DNA of 64,000 bases, taken from contig NZ_RDBK01000043.1 in the NCBI RefSeq assembly GCF_008042275.1, forward strand, positions 2,091,397 to 2,155,396. The letters are read 5' to 3'. Of the stretch, positions 52,254 through 62,846 are shown in pieces (position 1 is the first letter of the stretch; the number at the start of each line of letters is the position of its first letter). The translations under genes and the position numbers were made by a program. This DNA is from Streptomyces sp. OR43 (lineage in GTDB: Bacteria; Actinomycetota; Actinomycetes; Streptomycetales; Streptomycetaceae). The notes under the pieces were generated by a model that saw only the letters and a list, made by a program, of their open reading frames with translations, was not told where the DNA came from and searched no databases.

Positions 52254-52852
52254 GCAGCCGAATTTTTGGGGGGCAACCCCGTCCGGGCACGCGCCAGCCG
52301 TGCCCGGTGGCATTCCGTCGCCACGGCGTCCACGAGCCGGATGAGATCGGGAGCATCCCCACCCCTGCTCCCGAAGCCGGAGAGGGCCGGGAACACCGGC
52401 TCCCCCTCCTGCCCGTGCGGTGGGCCGGGGGGCCGCAGCCATACGGCGGCCCCCGGCGAACCCGGCCGGCCCGGCGGCGGCGGCGCGGTGATCCGCCCGC
52501 CCACACCGAGGGCGGTCAGGTCGAGGGCGACCCCGCCCCACTCCAGCCAGTCGAGCAGCCCCGGCAGCTCGTCGGCGCTCCCCGGCGCCACCAGCAGACT
52601 CATCCGCCGGCCCGCCAGCGCCACAGGGCCGGTGGCGCCCACCCGCTCCAGCGCGGCACGACCGGCGGCCGCCGGGACGACGAGCGCGTCGAACCGCAGC
52701 CCGGTCAGCAGCCTCACCGGCGCACTGCCGGCCGTCGCCCAGCCGAGCTCCTGCTCGTACCACCGGGCACACGCGCCCCGTGACACACCGTCGGCGCGAC
52801 TGTTCCGCTCCGCGGGGAGCGCCGTGCGGGGAGGCGGGACGGTGGGAGTCAT
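52232..52852 (-). CDS. hypothetical protein, actinomycete-specific (SCO3374-like)
   Basis: 206 residues from ATG 52852 (GGGAG upstream). The central part (WYEQELGWATAGSAPVRLLTGLRFDALVVPAAAGRAALERV) recalls the N-terminal fold of bifunctional primase/polymerase proteins, but catalytic residues are not evident. A Pro/Gly-rich region follows. Annotated in other streptomycetes only as a conserved hypothetical (from memory). The stop TAA lies inside the lsr2 coding region. Confidence 0.75.
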   Translation of the reverse strand: MTPTVPPPRTALPAERNSRADGVSRGACARWYEQELGWATAGSAPVRLLTGLRFDALVVPAAAGRAALERVGATGPVALAGRRMSLLVAPGSADELPGLLDWLEWGGVALDLTALGVGGRITAPPPPGRPGSPGAAVWLRPPGPPHGQEGEPVFPALSGFGSRGGDAPDLIRLVDAVATECHRARLARARTGLPPKNSAAQPLAFS

Positions 52853-53064
52853 GACGGAAGAACTCCCGAGCCGCGCCAAGAGTTACGCAGAGTCCTTGAT
52901 CGAACGCGTACTGTGTCCGGGTTGGGGGCGTACGGGCGCATTCGGGAGTACGAATATGTTCGCCCGTAGCGGAGGGAACCCGCGTACGCCGCATGGACTG
53001 TCTGTAATTGCGGGTAAGACATCCCTAGTGGGGAGGGGCGACACGCAAGCCACGGACGTCTCAC

Positions 53065-53078
53065 GTTCGCCATCGGCG
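53065..53078 (+). promoter_or_regulatory. ClgR-type operator upstream of clpC
   Basis: GTTCGC-CATCG-GCG fits the ClgR consensus GTTCGC-N5-GCG that I recall. It lies 217 bp before the clpC start, in a 442-bp non-coding stretch (52853-53294). ClgR activates clp and lon genes in Streptomyces. I see nothing else certain in this stretch. Confidence 0.5.
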
Positions 53079-53294
53079 TACAGGCGATAGGGGTATCTGC
53101 CTGGCCTGCGGGAACATCGTCTCGCACCATCGGGTTGGAGCAGTTGTCGGCGTTCGGGGCAGGAGATCCCCCCGGGAAGCAGGGCCGGGTGTCGGCAGTC
53201 GAAATGAGCGGTCCCCGCTTGCGGGACTAAGCTGCGGAAGGACAGGGAGGGGACCGACCCCTTACTGCCTGACCGCTCTGAGGAGCGATTAACG

Positions 53295-55823
<2,529 letters not shown>

Positions 55824-55848
55824 GCGGCGCCTAGCGCCCGAGCGCACG

Positions 55849-55894
55849 AAGAGGCGGCCCCGACCGGTTTCACACCGGTTCGGGGCCGCCTCTT
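55849..55894 (+). terminator. clpC terminator
   Basis: AAGAGGCGGCCCCG pairs with CGGGGCCGCCTCTT, extended inside by ACCGGT with one bulged T. It lies 26 bp after the clpC stop. Confidence 0.85.
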
Positions 55895-56043
55895 TGCTGT
55901 TGCGTACACAGTGACGGGCGTGTCACAGGGATGTCCCGGTCGGGTCCGGGCCGCGCGGGGGCGGAAAATCGCTGGCTAGTCTGGCCCGGCTCCGGACACG
56001 TCGTCCGGGTGCGGACGAGACAGCGAGGGGGCCGGAGCAGATC

Positions 56044-57231
56044 ATGCGCAGACGCGATGTGTCACGCAGGCAGATGATGAAGGCGGCGGGAGCCGGGCTG
56101 GTGCTGCTGGGGGCCGGCGCATCGGCCTGCGGGCCGGAGGACGAGCCGGGCGCCGGCGGACCGGACGTGCCGAGGCCCAGTACGCCGAAGGCGGGGAGCA
56201 AGCCGAAGCCCTCCTGGCAGCACGCCTCGACGTTCGACGGACTGGCCTGGATCGACGCGATCGCGGTCGTGGGCAACGTCGTCCTGGTCTCGGGCGATCC
56301 GCTGGTGGCCCGCGACATATCCACGGGCAAGGAGATCTGGTCCCGCGCCGAGGTCACCACTCCGGGCGCCACCATGCTCGTCGGCGACGGGACGCTTTAC
56401 CTCCAGAGCGCCCGCTACGACGGGAACATCGTCGGCCTGGACGCCGAGACGGGCAAGGACACCTGGCGCAGCCACATGGGGAAGCAGTACTCCCAGCCCC
56501 GGCCCATCGCCGTGGACACGAACCGCCTCTACGTCGTCGCGGGAATCCTGGACGAGGAGTTCAGGACGCCGGAGAACGTGATCGCCGCGATCGACACCAC
56601 CTCGGGGAAGGTCCTCTGGCGCGAGAAGCGCGACAAGGGCACGGAGGAGAACGGCATCACCGCGCGGGTGGCCGGCCGGCGTCTCGTCTACACGGACTTC
56701 CGGGAGAACCTCACGGTGCGCGACACCGTGACCGGCCGCCAGATCTGGACGAAGAAGATCGGCCGGTCCAACAACCGCGGTTTCGTGGTCCACGACGGCC
56801 TCGCCATCCTCGCCAACGGGGAGCGGATGCGCGCCTACGACCTGGCGGACGGCAAGGAGCGCTGGTCCTTCAGGACCGAGGAGTTCAGCCGGTTCAACGA
56901 CCCGGCGGTCCTGGACGGAGTCCTCTACGTCTCCGACAGCGCGCACGGCCTCTGGGCGGCCGACCCCGCGACCGGGAAGGCGCACTGGCACGACAAGGGC
57001 AGCCTGGACGTAGCCGCCCCCTGGCAGTTCGCGAAGGTGGGCGACGTCCTCTACGGGGCGACGGAGTTCGACAAGGACGGCGGCATCCACGCCTACGACC
57101 CCGGCAGCGGGAAGCTGCACTGGACGTACAACGACGGCAGCGGAGACCTCCAGCGGTGGTACCTGGCCGCGGGCGGCAACCAGCTGGTGGCTCTGCACGC
57201 GAAGAAGGTGACGGCGCTGCCCGTCGGGTAG
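56044..57231 (+). CDS. PQQ-like beta-propeller lipoprotein, probable Tat substrate
   Basis: 395 residues. The N-terminus has SRRQMMK (twin Arg), a hydrophobic segment and a lipobox ending GASAC at about residue 29, so export by Tat and lipidation are expected. The rest is a seven- to eight-bladed propeller with repeated blades such as ISTGKEIWSR, AETGKDTWR, TSGKVLWREK, VTGRQIWTKK, ADGKERWSF, ATGKAHWHD and GSGKLHWTY. The family includes BamB-like scaffolds and PQQ enzymes; no PQQ-enzyme catalytic motif is obvious. Its function is unknown. Confidence 0.85.
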   Translation: MRRRDVSRRQMMKAAGAGLVLLGAGASACGPEDEPGAGGPDVPRPSTPKAGSKPKPSWQHASTFDGLAWIDAIAVVGNVVLVSGDPLVARDISTGKEIWSRAEVTTPGATMLVGDGTLYLQSARYDGNIVGLDAETGKDTWRSHMGKQYSQPRPIAVDTNRLYVVAGILDEEFRTPENVIAAIDTTSGKVLWREKRDKGTEENGITARVAGRRLVYTDFRENLTVRDTVTGRQIWTKKIGRSNNRGFVVHDGLAILANGERMRAYDLADGKERWSFRTEEFSRFNDPAVLDGVLYVSDSAHGLWAADPATGKAHWHDKGSLDVAAPWQFAKVGDVLYGATEFDKDGGIHAYDPGSGKLHWTYNDGSGDLQRWYLAAGGNQLVALHAKKVTALPVG

Positions 57232-57240
57232 CGCCGTCAC
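57208..57240 (+). terminator. terminator overlapping the propeller gene's stop
   Basis: GTGACGGCGCT at 57208-57218 pairs with AGCGCCGTCAC at 57230-57240. The stop TAG (57229-57231) lies at the edge of the loop. Confidence 0.75.
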
Positions 57241-57647
57241 CCCGGGCCGAAGGTCCCGAAACGGACAGCCCTTGGTCCCACCGCCGGTGACAAGGCGCAC
57301 AGCCCTTTCGAGGCCTACTAGGCATGTTAGGAGGAAACGCCTTGATCGCGGGCGGGACCTTCGGCCCGGTGCGCGGCGGGCCCTTCGGGTATGGGGGGTG
57401 AACCGCCTGGAGGGCGGGCCGGTGTCCGGTATGGACGGTTTGGAACTGGGGTTAAACCTGTCCTGACGAAGACTTTCGGCAGCGGTCGAGGGGTGTGGAG
57501 CGGGCCCTGCGGCAGCGAATTCCCGGGCCTCCGGCTACGGCTTTTCTTCGTAGATGGGGGGTTTGAGTGCATCCGGGGGTGCGGGTTACCAAGGTATGGC
57601 CAGCCCGGCACGACGCCGGGTCCAGTCATCCCGGAGGTTTTCTGCTT
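57241..57647 (+). promoter_or_regulatory. long structured 5' leader of the M23 peptidase gene
   Basis: About 400 bases without a large gene. Visible stems: CCGCC/GGCGG at 57403-57417, GGACGGTTT with AAACCTGTCC at 57433-57463, and CCCGGC/GCCGGG around 57604-57620. A GGGGGGTGAACC stretch lies at 57393-57404. In actinomycetes, c-di-AMP (ydaO) riboswitches often precede wall-hydrolase genes, but I cannot find the full ydaO consensus. A short possible reading frame at 57342-57401 lies within it. Confidence 0.4.
57342..57401 (+). CDS. possible 19-residue leader peptide
   Basis: TTG 57342 is preceded by AGGAGG with seven bases between and runs 19 codons to TGA 57399-57401; an in-frame ATG at 57324 would give 25 codons. 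The peptide is Gly/Phe/Pro-rich (MIAGGTFGPVRGGPFGYGG). The only support is the strong ribosome binding site and its position in the leader of the M23 gene. Confidence 0.3.
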   Translation: MIAGGTFGPVRGGPFGYGG

Positions 57648-58382
57648 ATGTCGAAGCGCGTTACGTTCCAGACCCGCCGCCCGTCCGCTTCCCGTGTCCG
57701 TGGCGCCGTCGTGGCAGCCGGTCTGGGGACGTCGATGGTTCTCGGTGCGGGCGCTGCGTTCGCGGCCGGCACGGCGGGTACCACCGGTACGGCGAGCCTG
57801 GCGAGCGCGACCACCGCCGAGTCGGTCGCCCAGCAGGCGGCCGCGCAGGGCAAGGCGGCCGAGCACGCCGCGGCGAAGAAGGCCGAGGCGTCCAAGAAGA
57901 AGGCCGCCGCCGAGAAGAAGAAGGCGGCCGCGAAGAAGAAGGCCGCCGCCAAGAAGGCCAAGCTCGCCTGGGAGACCCCGGTCGACCACTACCAGCTGAG
58001 CGCCAGCTTCGGCAACGACGGCAGCCGCTGGTCGCACAAGCACTCCGGCCAGGACTTCGCCGTGCCGATCGGCACCAAGGTCGAGGCCGCGCACAGCGGC
58101 ACCATCGTCAAGGCCGGCCCGAACGGCGGCGGCGACGGTCCCGCGTACGGCAACGCCATCGTGATCAAGCACAAGAACGGTACGTACTCGCAGTACGCGC
58201 ACCTTTCGAAGATCCAGGTGCACATCGGTGAGCACGTGAAGAAGGGCGAGAAGATCGCTCTCTCCGGCAACACCGGCAACTCCAGCGGTCCGCACCTGCA
58301 CTTCGAGATCCGGACCACCCCGAACTACGGCTCGGCGGTCAACCCGGTCAACTTCCTGCACCACCACGGCATCTCGGTCTGA
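57648..58382 (+). CDS. secreted M23 (LytM) peptidoglycan endopeptidase
   Basis: 244 residues from ATG 57648 (GGAGG ten bases upstream). Signal peptide (about 1-41, cut after FAA), a Lys/Ala-rich helical linker (about 60-105: repeated KKAAAEKKKAAAKKK), then an M23 domain. Active-site motifs are intact: HSGQDFAVPIG (His, Asp) and SGPHLHFEIR (HxH). It cleaves peptide cross-links in the cell wall. The Lys-rich linker may bind anionic wall polymers. Confidence 0.93.
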   Translation: MSKRVTFQTRRPSASRVRGAVVAAGLGTSMVLGAGAAFAAGTAGTTGTASLASATTAESVAQQAAAQGKAAEHAAAKKAEASKKKAAAEKKKAAAKKKAAAKKAKLAWETPVDHYQLSASFGNDGSRWSHKHSGQDFAVPIGTKVEAAHSGTIVKAGPNGGGDGPAYGNAIVIKHKNGTYSQYAHLSKIQVHIGEHVKKGEKIALSGNTGNSSGPHLHFEIRTTPNYGSAVNPVNFLHHHGISV

Positions 58383-58408
58383 CCGGCCGGCACCCCGCTA
58401 CCGGCCGG
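58383..58408. terminator. hairpin between convergent M23 and TetR genes
   Basis: CCGGCCGG at 58383-58390 and 58401-58408 can pair over a ten-base loop. It overlaps the TetR stop codon. Confidence 0.45.
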
Positions 58409-58982
58409 AATCCGGGCCGTGGGCCCGCGTGACCAGTTCGACGGCGACTTCGAGGGCGGCCTTCCGCTTGTCCTCGGGGTCGCCGTCGACGTCTTTCAGC
58501 GCGAGCATGCCGGCGTGCAGGGTGAAGAGCGCGCTGAAGCAGCGCACCTGGTCGGTGAGCGGTGCGTGGGGATCCTTGATCAGGTCCACGAGCGCCAGGA
58601 CCCGGTCCTTGATCGTCACGCCGATGCTCAGGTCGCGCACGGTCGCCTGGTTCTCCTGCATGAAGCGGAAGAGCGGGGCGGCGCCCGCCAGCGCCTCGCT
58701 GTAGCGGCTGAGGATCTCCTTCTTCGTCTCCAGCGTGCGTGGCTGCGTCTCACCCCAGGTGATCAGCTCCTCGACGGGCCGGTTGAGGTCCTCGAAGATG
58801 CTGACCAGGATGTCTTCCTTGGTCTTGAAGTGGTAGTACAGCGCGGCCTTGGTGACGTCGAGGTGCTCGGCGATCTCGCGCAGTGAGGTCTTCTCGTAGC
58901 CCTGTTCGGCGAAGAGGTGCAGGGCGACGTCCTGGATGCGCTGGCGGGTGTTGCCCCGGCGCGGCTGCGGCGTGCTGCCCAT
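58398..58982 (-). CDS. TetR-family regulator of the adjacent efflux gene
   Basis: 194 residues from ATG 58982. HTH: TRQRIQDVALHLFAEQGYEKTSLREIAEHLDVTKAALYYHFKTKEDIL. The ligand domain follows. It is divergent from an MFS efflux gene, and the 126 bp between them contain a long inverted repeat, so it probably represses both genes until a drug-like ligand binds. Confidence 0.92.
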   Translation of the reverse strand: MGSTPQPRRGNTRQRIQDVALHLFAEQGYEKTSLREIAEHLDVTKAALYYHFKTKEDILVSIFEDLNRPVEELITWGETQPRTLETKKEILSRYSEALAGAAPLFRFMQENQATVRDLSIGVTIKDRVLALVDLIKDPHAPLTDQVRCFSALFTLHAGMLALKDVDGDPEDKRKAALEVAVELVTRAHGPDSGR

Positions 58983-59000
58983 GGTGCTCTCCCAAAAAAA

Positions 59001-59072
59001 CTTACTTGACGCCCGGCTAGTTACGGCGCTACCTTCCCCCTAGTGTAGTCAACTAGCCGGGCGGCAAGTAAG
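59001..59072. promoter_or_regulatory. 22-bp inverted repeat, TetR operator region
   Basis: Bases 59001-59022 and 59051-59072 are reverse complements except for one position (CTTACTTGACGCCCGG arm), with 28 bp between. CTAGT at 59040-59044 and ACTAG at 59052-59056 make a smaller palindrome that overlaps the right arm. Two equivalent sites facing the two divergent genes fit TetR control of both. Confidence 0.7.
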
Positions 59073-59108
59073 GGCCCGGTGTACAGGGGAACCGGGGAGT
59101 TGGGGAAC

Positions 59109-60686
59109 ATGGCGGACCTGATGAAGGCGGCGGACGGGAAGGCGGAGGCACCGCCCGGACCGGCGGAGACACCCGCCCCGCAGCAGCGCAGTGTGCGGGT
59201 GGTGGTGCTCGCCCTGATGATCGCCATGCTGCTGGCCATGCTCGACAACCTGATCATCGGTACCGCCATGCCGACCATCGTCGGCAGTCTCGGCGGCCTG
59301 GAACACATGTCGTGGGTCGTCACCGCCTACACCCTGGCCACCGCCGCCTCCACCCCCATCTGGGGCAAGCTCGGCGACATGTACGGGCGCAAGGGCATCT
59401 TCCTCACGTCCATCGTGATCTTCCTGATCGGCTCGGTCCTCAGCGGAATGGCTCAGGACATGAGCCAGCTGATCGGCTTCCGGGCGGTTCAGGGGCTCGG
59501 CGCCGGCGGTCTGATGGTCGGTGTCATGGCGATCATCGGCGACCTCGTGCCGCCCCGCGAGCGCGGCAAGTACCAGGGCATGATGGCCGGCGTCATGGCG
59601 ATCGCGATGATCGGCGGACCGCTGGTCGGCGGCACCATCACCGACCACCTCGGCTGGCGCTGGAGCTTCTACATCAACCTGCCGCTGGGCGCCGTCGCCC
59701 TGGCCATGATCGTCACCGTGCTGCACCTGCCCAAGCGGGAGCGCACCAGGGCGAAGGTCGACTACCTCGGCGCCGGACTGCTGACCGTCGGGATCACCGC
59801 GATCGTGCTGGTGACCACCTGGGGCGGTTCGGAGTACGACTGGAACTCCGGCGTCATCATGGAGCTCATCGCGATCGGCGTCGCCGCGATCGCCGGCTTC
59901 CTCTTCGTCGAGACCAAGGCCGCGGAACCGATCATCCCGCTGCACATCTTCCGCAACGCCAACTTCACGCTGATGTCCGTGGTCGGCTTCATGGCGGGCT
60001 TCGTGATGTTCGGCGCGGTGCTCTACCTGCCGCTGTTCCAGCAGTCCGTCCAGGGCGCGTCCGCGACCAACTCCGGACTGCTGCTCCTGCCGATGCTCCT
60101 GGCGATGATGATCGTCTCGCTGGTAGCCGGGCGGATCACCACCAGCAGCGGCCGGTACAAGATCTTCCCGATCGTGGGATCGATCCTGATGGTCACCGGG
60201 CTCTTCCTGCTCTCGACGATGGACACGGGCACCACCCGGTTCACCTCCGGCGTCTACATGGCGGTGCTCGGTGCGGGCATGGGCTTCCTGATGCAGATCA
60301 CGATGCTCGTCGCCCAGAACAGCGTCGAGATGAAGGACATGGGCGTCGCCTCGTCCTCCACCACCCTGTTCCGTACGCTCGGCAGCTCCTTCGGTGTCGC
60401 CATCATGGGCGCGCTGTTCACCGGACGGGTGAGCGACGAGATGTCCGCCCGCGGCGGTGCGGGCGCCACCATGCACGCGGCCCAGCTGGACGCGGCGAGT
60501 CTGGCGAAGCTGCCGGTGCCGGTGCGCGAGGCGTACGAGTACGCGGTGGCGTCCGGCACGCACATCGCCTTCCTGGTCGGCGCCTCGGTCGGACTGGTCG
60601 CCCTGGTGGCGGCGCTGTTCGTCAAGGAGGTGCCGCTGCGGGGCGCGGGCCCGGAGAAGGCCGCTCCGGTGGCCGACGCGGTGTAG
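59109..60686 (+). CDS. MFS efflux transporter, DHA2 (14-helix) family
   Basis: 525 residues from ATG 59109 (GGGGAG nine bases upstream); GTG 59079 is an alternative. Fourteen membrane helices. Motif A is GKLGDMYGRKGIF, motif C-like sequence is GVMAIAMIGGPLVGG, and LDNLIIGTAMPTI is the DHA2 helix 1 signature. A drug/proton antiporter, probably exporting the ligand of the TetR regulator. Confidence 0.93.
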   Translation: MADLMKAADGKAEAPPGPAETPAPQQRSVRVVVLALMIAMLLAMLDNLIIGTAMPTIVGSLGGLEHMSWVVTAYTLATAASTPIWGKLGDMYGRKGIFLTSIVIFLIGSVLSGMAQDMSQLIGFRAVQGLGAGGLMVGVMAIIGDLVPPRERGKYQGMMAGVMAIAMIGGPLVGGTITDHLGWRWSFYINLPLGAVALAMIVTVLHLPKRERTRAKVDYLGAGLLTVGITAIVLVTTWGGSEYDWNSGVIMELIAIGVAAIAGFLFVETKAAEPIIPLHIFRNANFTLMSVVGFMAGFVMFGAVLYLPLFQQSVQGASATNSGLLLLPMLLAMMIVSLVAGRITTSSGRYKIFPIVGSILMVTGLFLLSTMDTGTTRFTSGVYMAVLGAGMGFLMQITMLVAQNSVEMKDMGVASSSTTLFRTLGSSFGVAIMGALFTGRVSDEMSARGGAGATMHAAQLDAASLAKLPVPVREAYEYAVASGTHIAFLVGASVGLVALVAALFVKEVPLRGAGPEKAAPVADAV

Positions 60687-60699
60687 CCGTCCTCGTACG

Positions 60700-60735
60700 G
60701 GAAGGGCCGCGGGGCAGGCGCCCCGCGGCCTTTCC
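60700..60735 (+). terminator. terminator between MFS and cseC
   Basis: GGCCGCGGGGC (60705-60715) pairs with GCCCCGCGGCC (60720-60730) over a four-base loop, and five further base pairs outside end in TTTCC. It serves the convergent pair. Confidence 0.8.
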
Positions 60736-60758
60736 GTATCTCCGTGCGGAACGGCCGC

Positions 60759-62135
60759 TCATCGGTCGGAGCGGCTGCCGCGGCCGGCGGACTTCCTGCC
60801 ACTGGGTTCCGGGCCGCGCTGCTCGCCCAGCTGGAGCATGGGGAAGCTGCCGGTGTCGGTGGGTGCGTGCTCGGGCAGCCACAGGACGGCGATCGCCCCG
60901 CCGGCGCCCTCGGCCGCGCCGTCGGGCGCCGCGTTGCGGAAGGTCAGCCGGGCGCCGAGCACCCGGGCCTGACCGGCCGCGATCGTCAGCCCCAGCCCGT
61001 GCCCGTGCCCGGCCCGGTCGGAGGATCCGGTACGGAACCGGCTCGGCCCCTCCCGCAGCAGCGCCGCCGGGAACCCGGGGCCGTGGTCGCGGACCCGCAC
61101 CACCCGGCCCTCGACCGTCACCTCCACCGGGGTGGAGCCGTGCTTGGCGGCATTGCCCAGCAGATTGAACAGGATGCGCTCCAGCCGGCGCGGATCGGTG
61201 CTGACCCACGACTCGTGGACCACCTGGACCCGCACCTCGGGGTCCAGCAGCGCCACCCGGCGGCTCACGAACTCGCCCAGCGCGACCTGCTGCAGCTCGG
61301 CCCGCTCGGACGCGCTGTCCAGGCGGGCCACCTCCAGCACGTCCTCGACCAGCGTGCGCATCGCCTGCGCCCGGTCCCGTACGAGCTCCGTGGGGCGGCC
61401 CGGCGGCAGCAGCTCGGCGGCCGTCAGCAGACCCGTCACGGGGGTGCGCAGTTCGTGCGCGATGTCCGCGGTGACCCGGCGCTCCGCCTCGATCCGTTCG
61501 TTCAGCGCGTCCGTCAGGGCGTCCACCGCACCGGCCAGCTCATCGGTCTCGTCCCGCACGACCCCGCCGACGGCGTCCCCGACCCGTACATCGGTATGGC
61601 CCTGCGCGACCCTTCCGGCGGCGGCCGCCGCCTTGCGCAGCCGGCGCGAGAGCTGGCCGCCGATCAGCACGCCCAGCGCGGAGCCGCCGAAGACCACCGA
61701 GACCGAGCCGATGATCAGGGCCCGGTCGAGATCGCCCAGGATCGTGGTGGAGCGGTCGGCGAAACGCGTGTGCAGCGAGAGCACGTCGCCGCCGGGCAGC
61801 GGTACGGCCGCCCAGACGTCGGGCACTCCGCCGCCGTCCTCGACGTGCGTGGCGCGCCGGTTGCGCCGGGTCTCCTGGCGCAGGCTCTGCGGCATCGTCG
61901 GATCGTTGAGCTTCGCCCCGAAGCGGGGATCGGCCTTCTTCGTCTTCGTCGCCTCGTAGAGCAGCTGGGCGTAGTTCAGCCGCTCCAGCTGGACCTCGCG
62001 CGCGTTCTCCAGCATGGAGACCCGGGCGGCGTTGTGGACGACCAGGCTCAGCGCGACGGCGATCAGGGCGCCGACCGCCGCGATCGCGATGCTGATCTTC
62101 CAGCGGACGCCCGTCCGCAGGGCCGGGCGCCTCAT
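60759..62135 (-). CDS. cseC: sensor histidine kinase CseC
   Basis: 458 residues, start overlapping the cseB stop (ATGA). Two membrane helices (about 15-33 and 145-165) flank an extracytoplasmic sensor of about 110 residues, then HAMP, HisKA with ADIAHELRTPVTGLL (phospho-His) and HATPase (LLGNAAKHG, RVRDHGPGFP, GHGLGLTIAAGQARVLG). In S. coelicolor CseC detects cell-wall damage and phosphorylates CseB, which turns on sigE. The basic C-terminal tail (about 30 residues) is variable. Confidence 0.93.
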   Translation of the reverse strand: MRRPALRTGVRWKISIAIAAVGALIAVALSLVVHNAARVSMLENAREVQLERLNYAQLLYEATKTKKADPRFGAKLNDPTMPQSLRQETRRNRRATHVEDGGGVPDVWAAVPLPGGDVLSLHTRFADRSTTILGDLDRALIIGSVSVVFGGSALGVLIGGQLSRRLRKAAAAAGRVAQGHTDVRVGDAVGGVVRDETDELAGAVDALTDALNERIEAERRVTADIAHELRTPVTGLLTAAELLPPGRPTELVRDRAQAMRTLVEDVLEVARLDSASERAELQQVALGEFVSRRVALLDPEVRVQVVHESWVSTDPRRLERILFNLLGNAAKHGSTPVEVTVEGRVVRVRDHGPGFPAALLREGPSRFRTGSSDRAGHGHGLGLTIAAGQARVLGARLTFRNAAPDGAAEGAGGAIAVLWLPEHAPTDTGSFPMLQLGEQRGPEPSGRKSAGRGSRSDR

Positions 62136-62836
62136 GGCCTGAGCTTGTAGCCGAAGCCGCGGACCGTTTCGATCCGGTCCTGGCCGACCTTCGTCCGCAG
62201 CCGCTGGACATGGACGTCCACGACCCGGGTGTCGCCGCCCCAGCCGTAGTCCCAGACCCGCTCCAGCAGCTTGTCGCGGGAGAGGACGGTGCCGGGCGCG
62301 GACGAGAACTCCAGCAGCAGCCGCATCTCGGTGGGGGTCAGCCCCACCTGCTCGCCGCCCTTGCGCACCTCCATGCCCTCCGTGTCGACCTCCAGGTCAC
62401 CGAAGACGAGCACGCCGCCCTCGGACCCCTCGGCCCTCTCGCCGCCGCCCGACCCGCTCCCGGCGGCATGGCCGAAGCGCCGGAGCACGGCCCGGATCCT
62501 GGCGACCAGGACCGCTCCGTCGAACGGCTTCGTGACGTAGTCGTCGGCGCCCGCCTCCAGGCCGAGCACCACGTCGATCGAGTCGGCCCGCGCCGACAGC
62601 ATGATCACCGGAACCGTCGACTCGTCCCGGATACGCCGGCAGAGGCTGACCCCGTCCAGACCGGGGACCATCACATCGAGCAGCGCGATGTCGGGCCGGT
62701 TGCTCCGGAACGCTTCGAGGCCGAGGAGGCCGTCGGGCATCGCGGTGACCACGAAGCCGTCCCGCTCCAGCGCCAGCTGGGTGGCCTCGCGGATGACGTC
62801 GTCGTCCTCGACGAACAGGACATGGGTCTCGGCCAT
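62132..62836 (-). CDS. cseB: response regulator CseB
   Basis: 234 residues from ATG 62836. OmpR/PhoB type. Receiver: VLFVEDDDVIREATQLAL, phospho-acceptor in IALLDVMVPGLDG, MLSARADSIDVVLGLEAGADDYVTKPF. DNA-binding winged helix: LTPTEMRLLLEFSSAPGTVLSRDKLLERVWDYGW and VDVHVQRLRTKVG. Activates the sigE promoter, which lies beyond the right edge. A Gly/Glu-rich linker joins the domains. Confidence 0.96.
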   Translation of the reverse strand: MAETHVLFVEDDDVIREATQLALERDGFVVTAMPDGLLGLEAFRSNRPDIALLDVMVPGLDGVSLCRRIRDESTVPVIMLSARADSIDVVLGLEAGADDYVTKPFDGAVLVARIRAVLRRFGHAAGSGSGGGERAEGSEGGVLVFGDLEVDTEGMEVRKGGEQVGLTPTEMRLLLEFSSAPGTVLSRDKLLERVWDYGWGGDTRVVDVHVQRLRTKVGQDRIETVRGFGYKLRP

Positions 62837-62846
62837 CGGACTGCCC

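Noticed and set aside
57241..57647. Calling the M23 leader a c-di-AMP (ydaO) riboswitch
   Set aside because: Only loose similarity in a GGGGTGAA-like stretch; I could not match the conserved 3' core, so it is listed as an unassigned structured leader.
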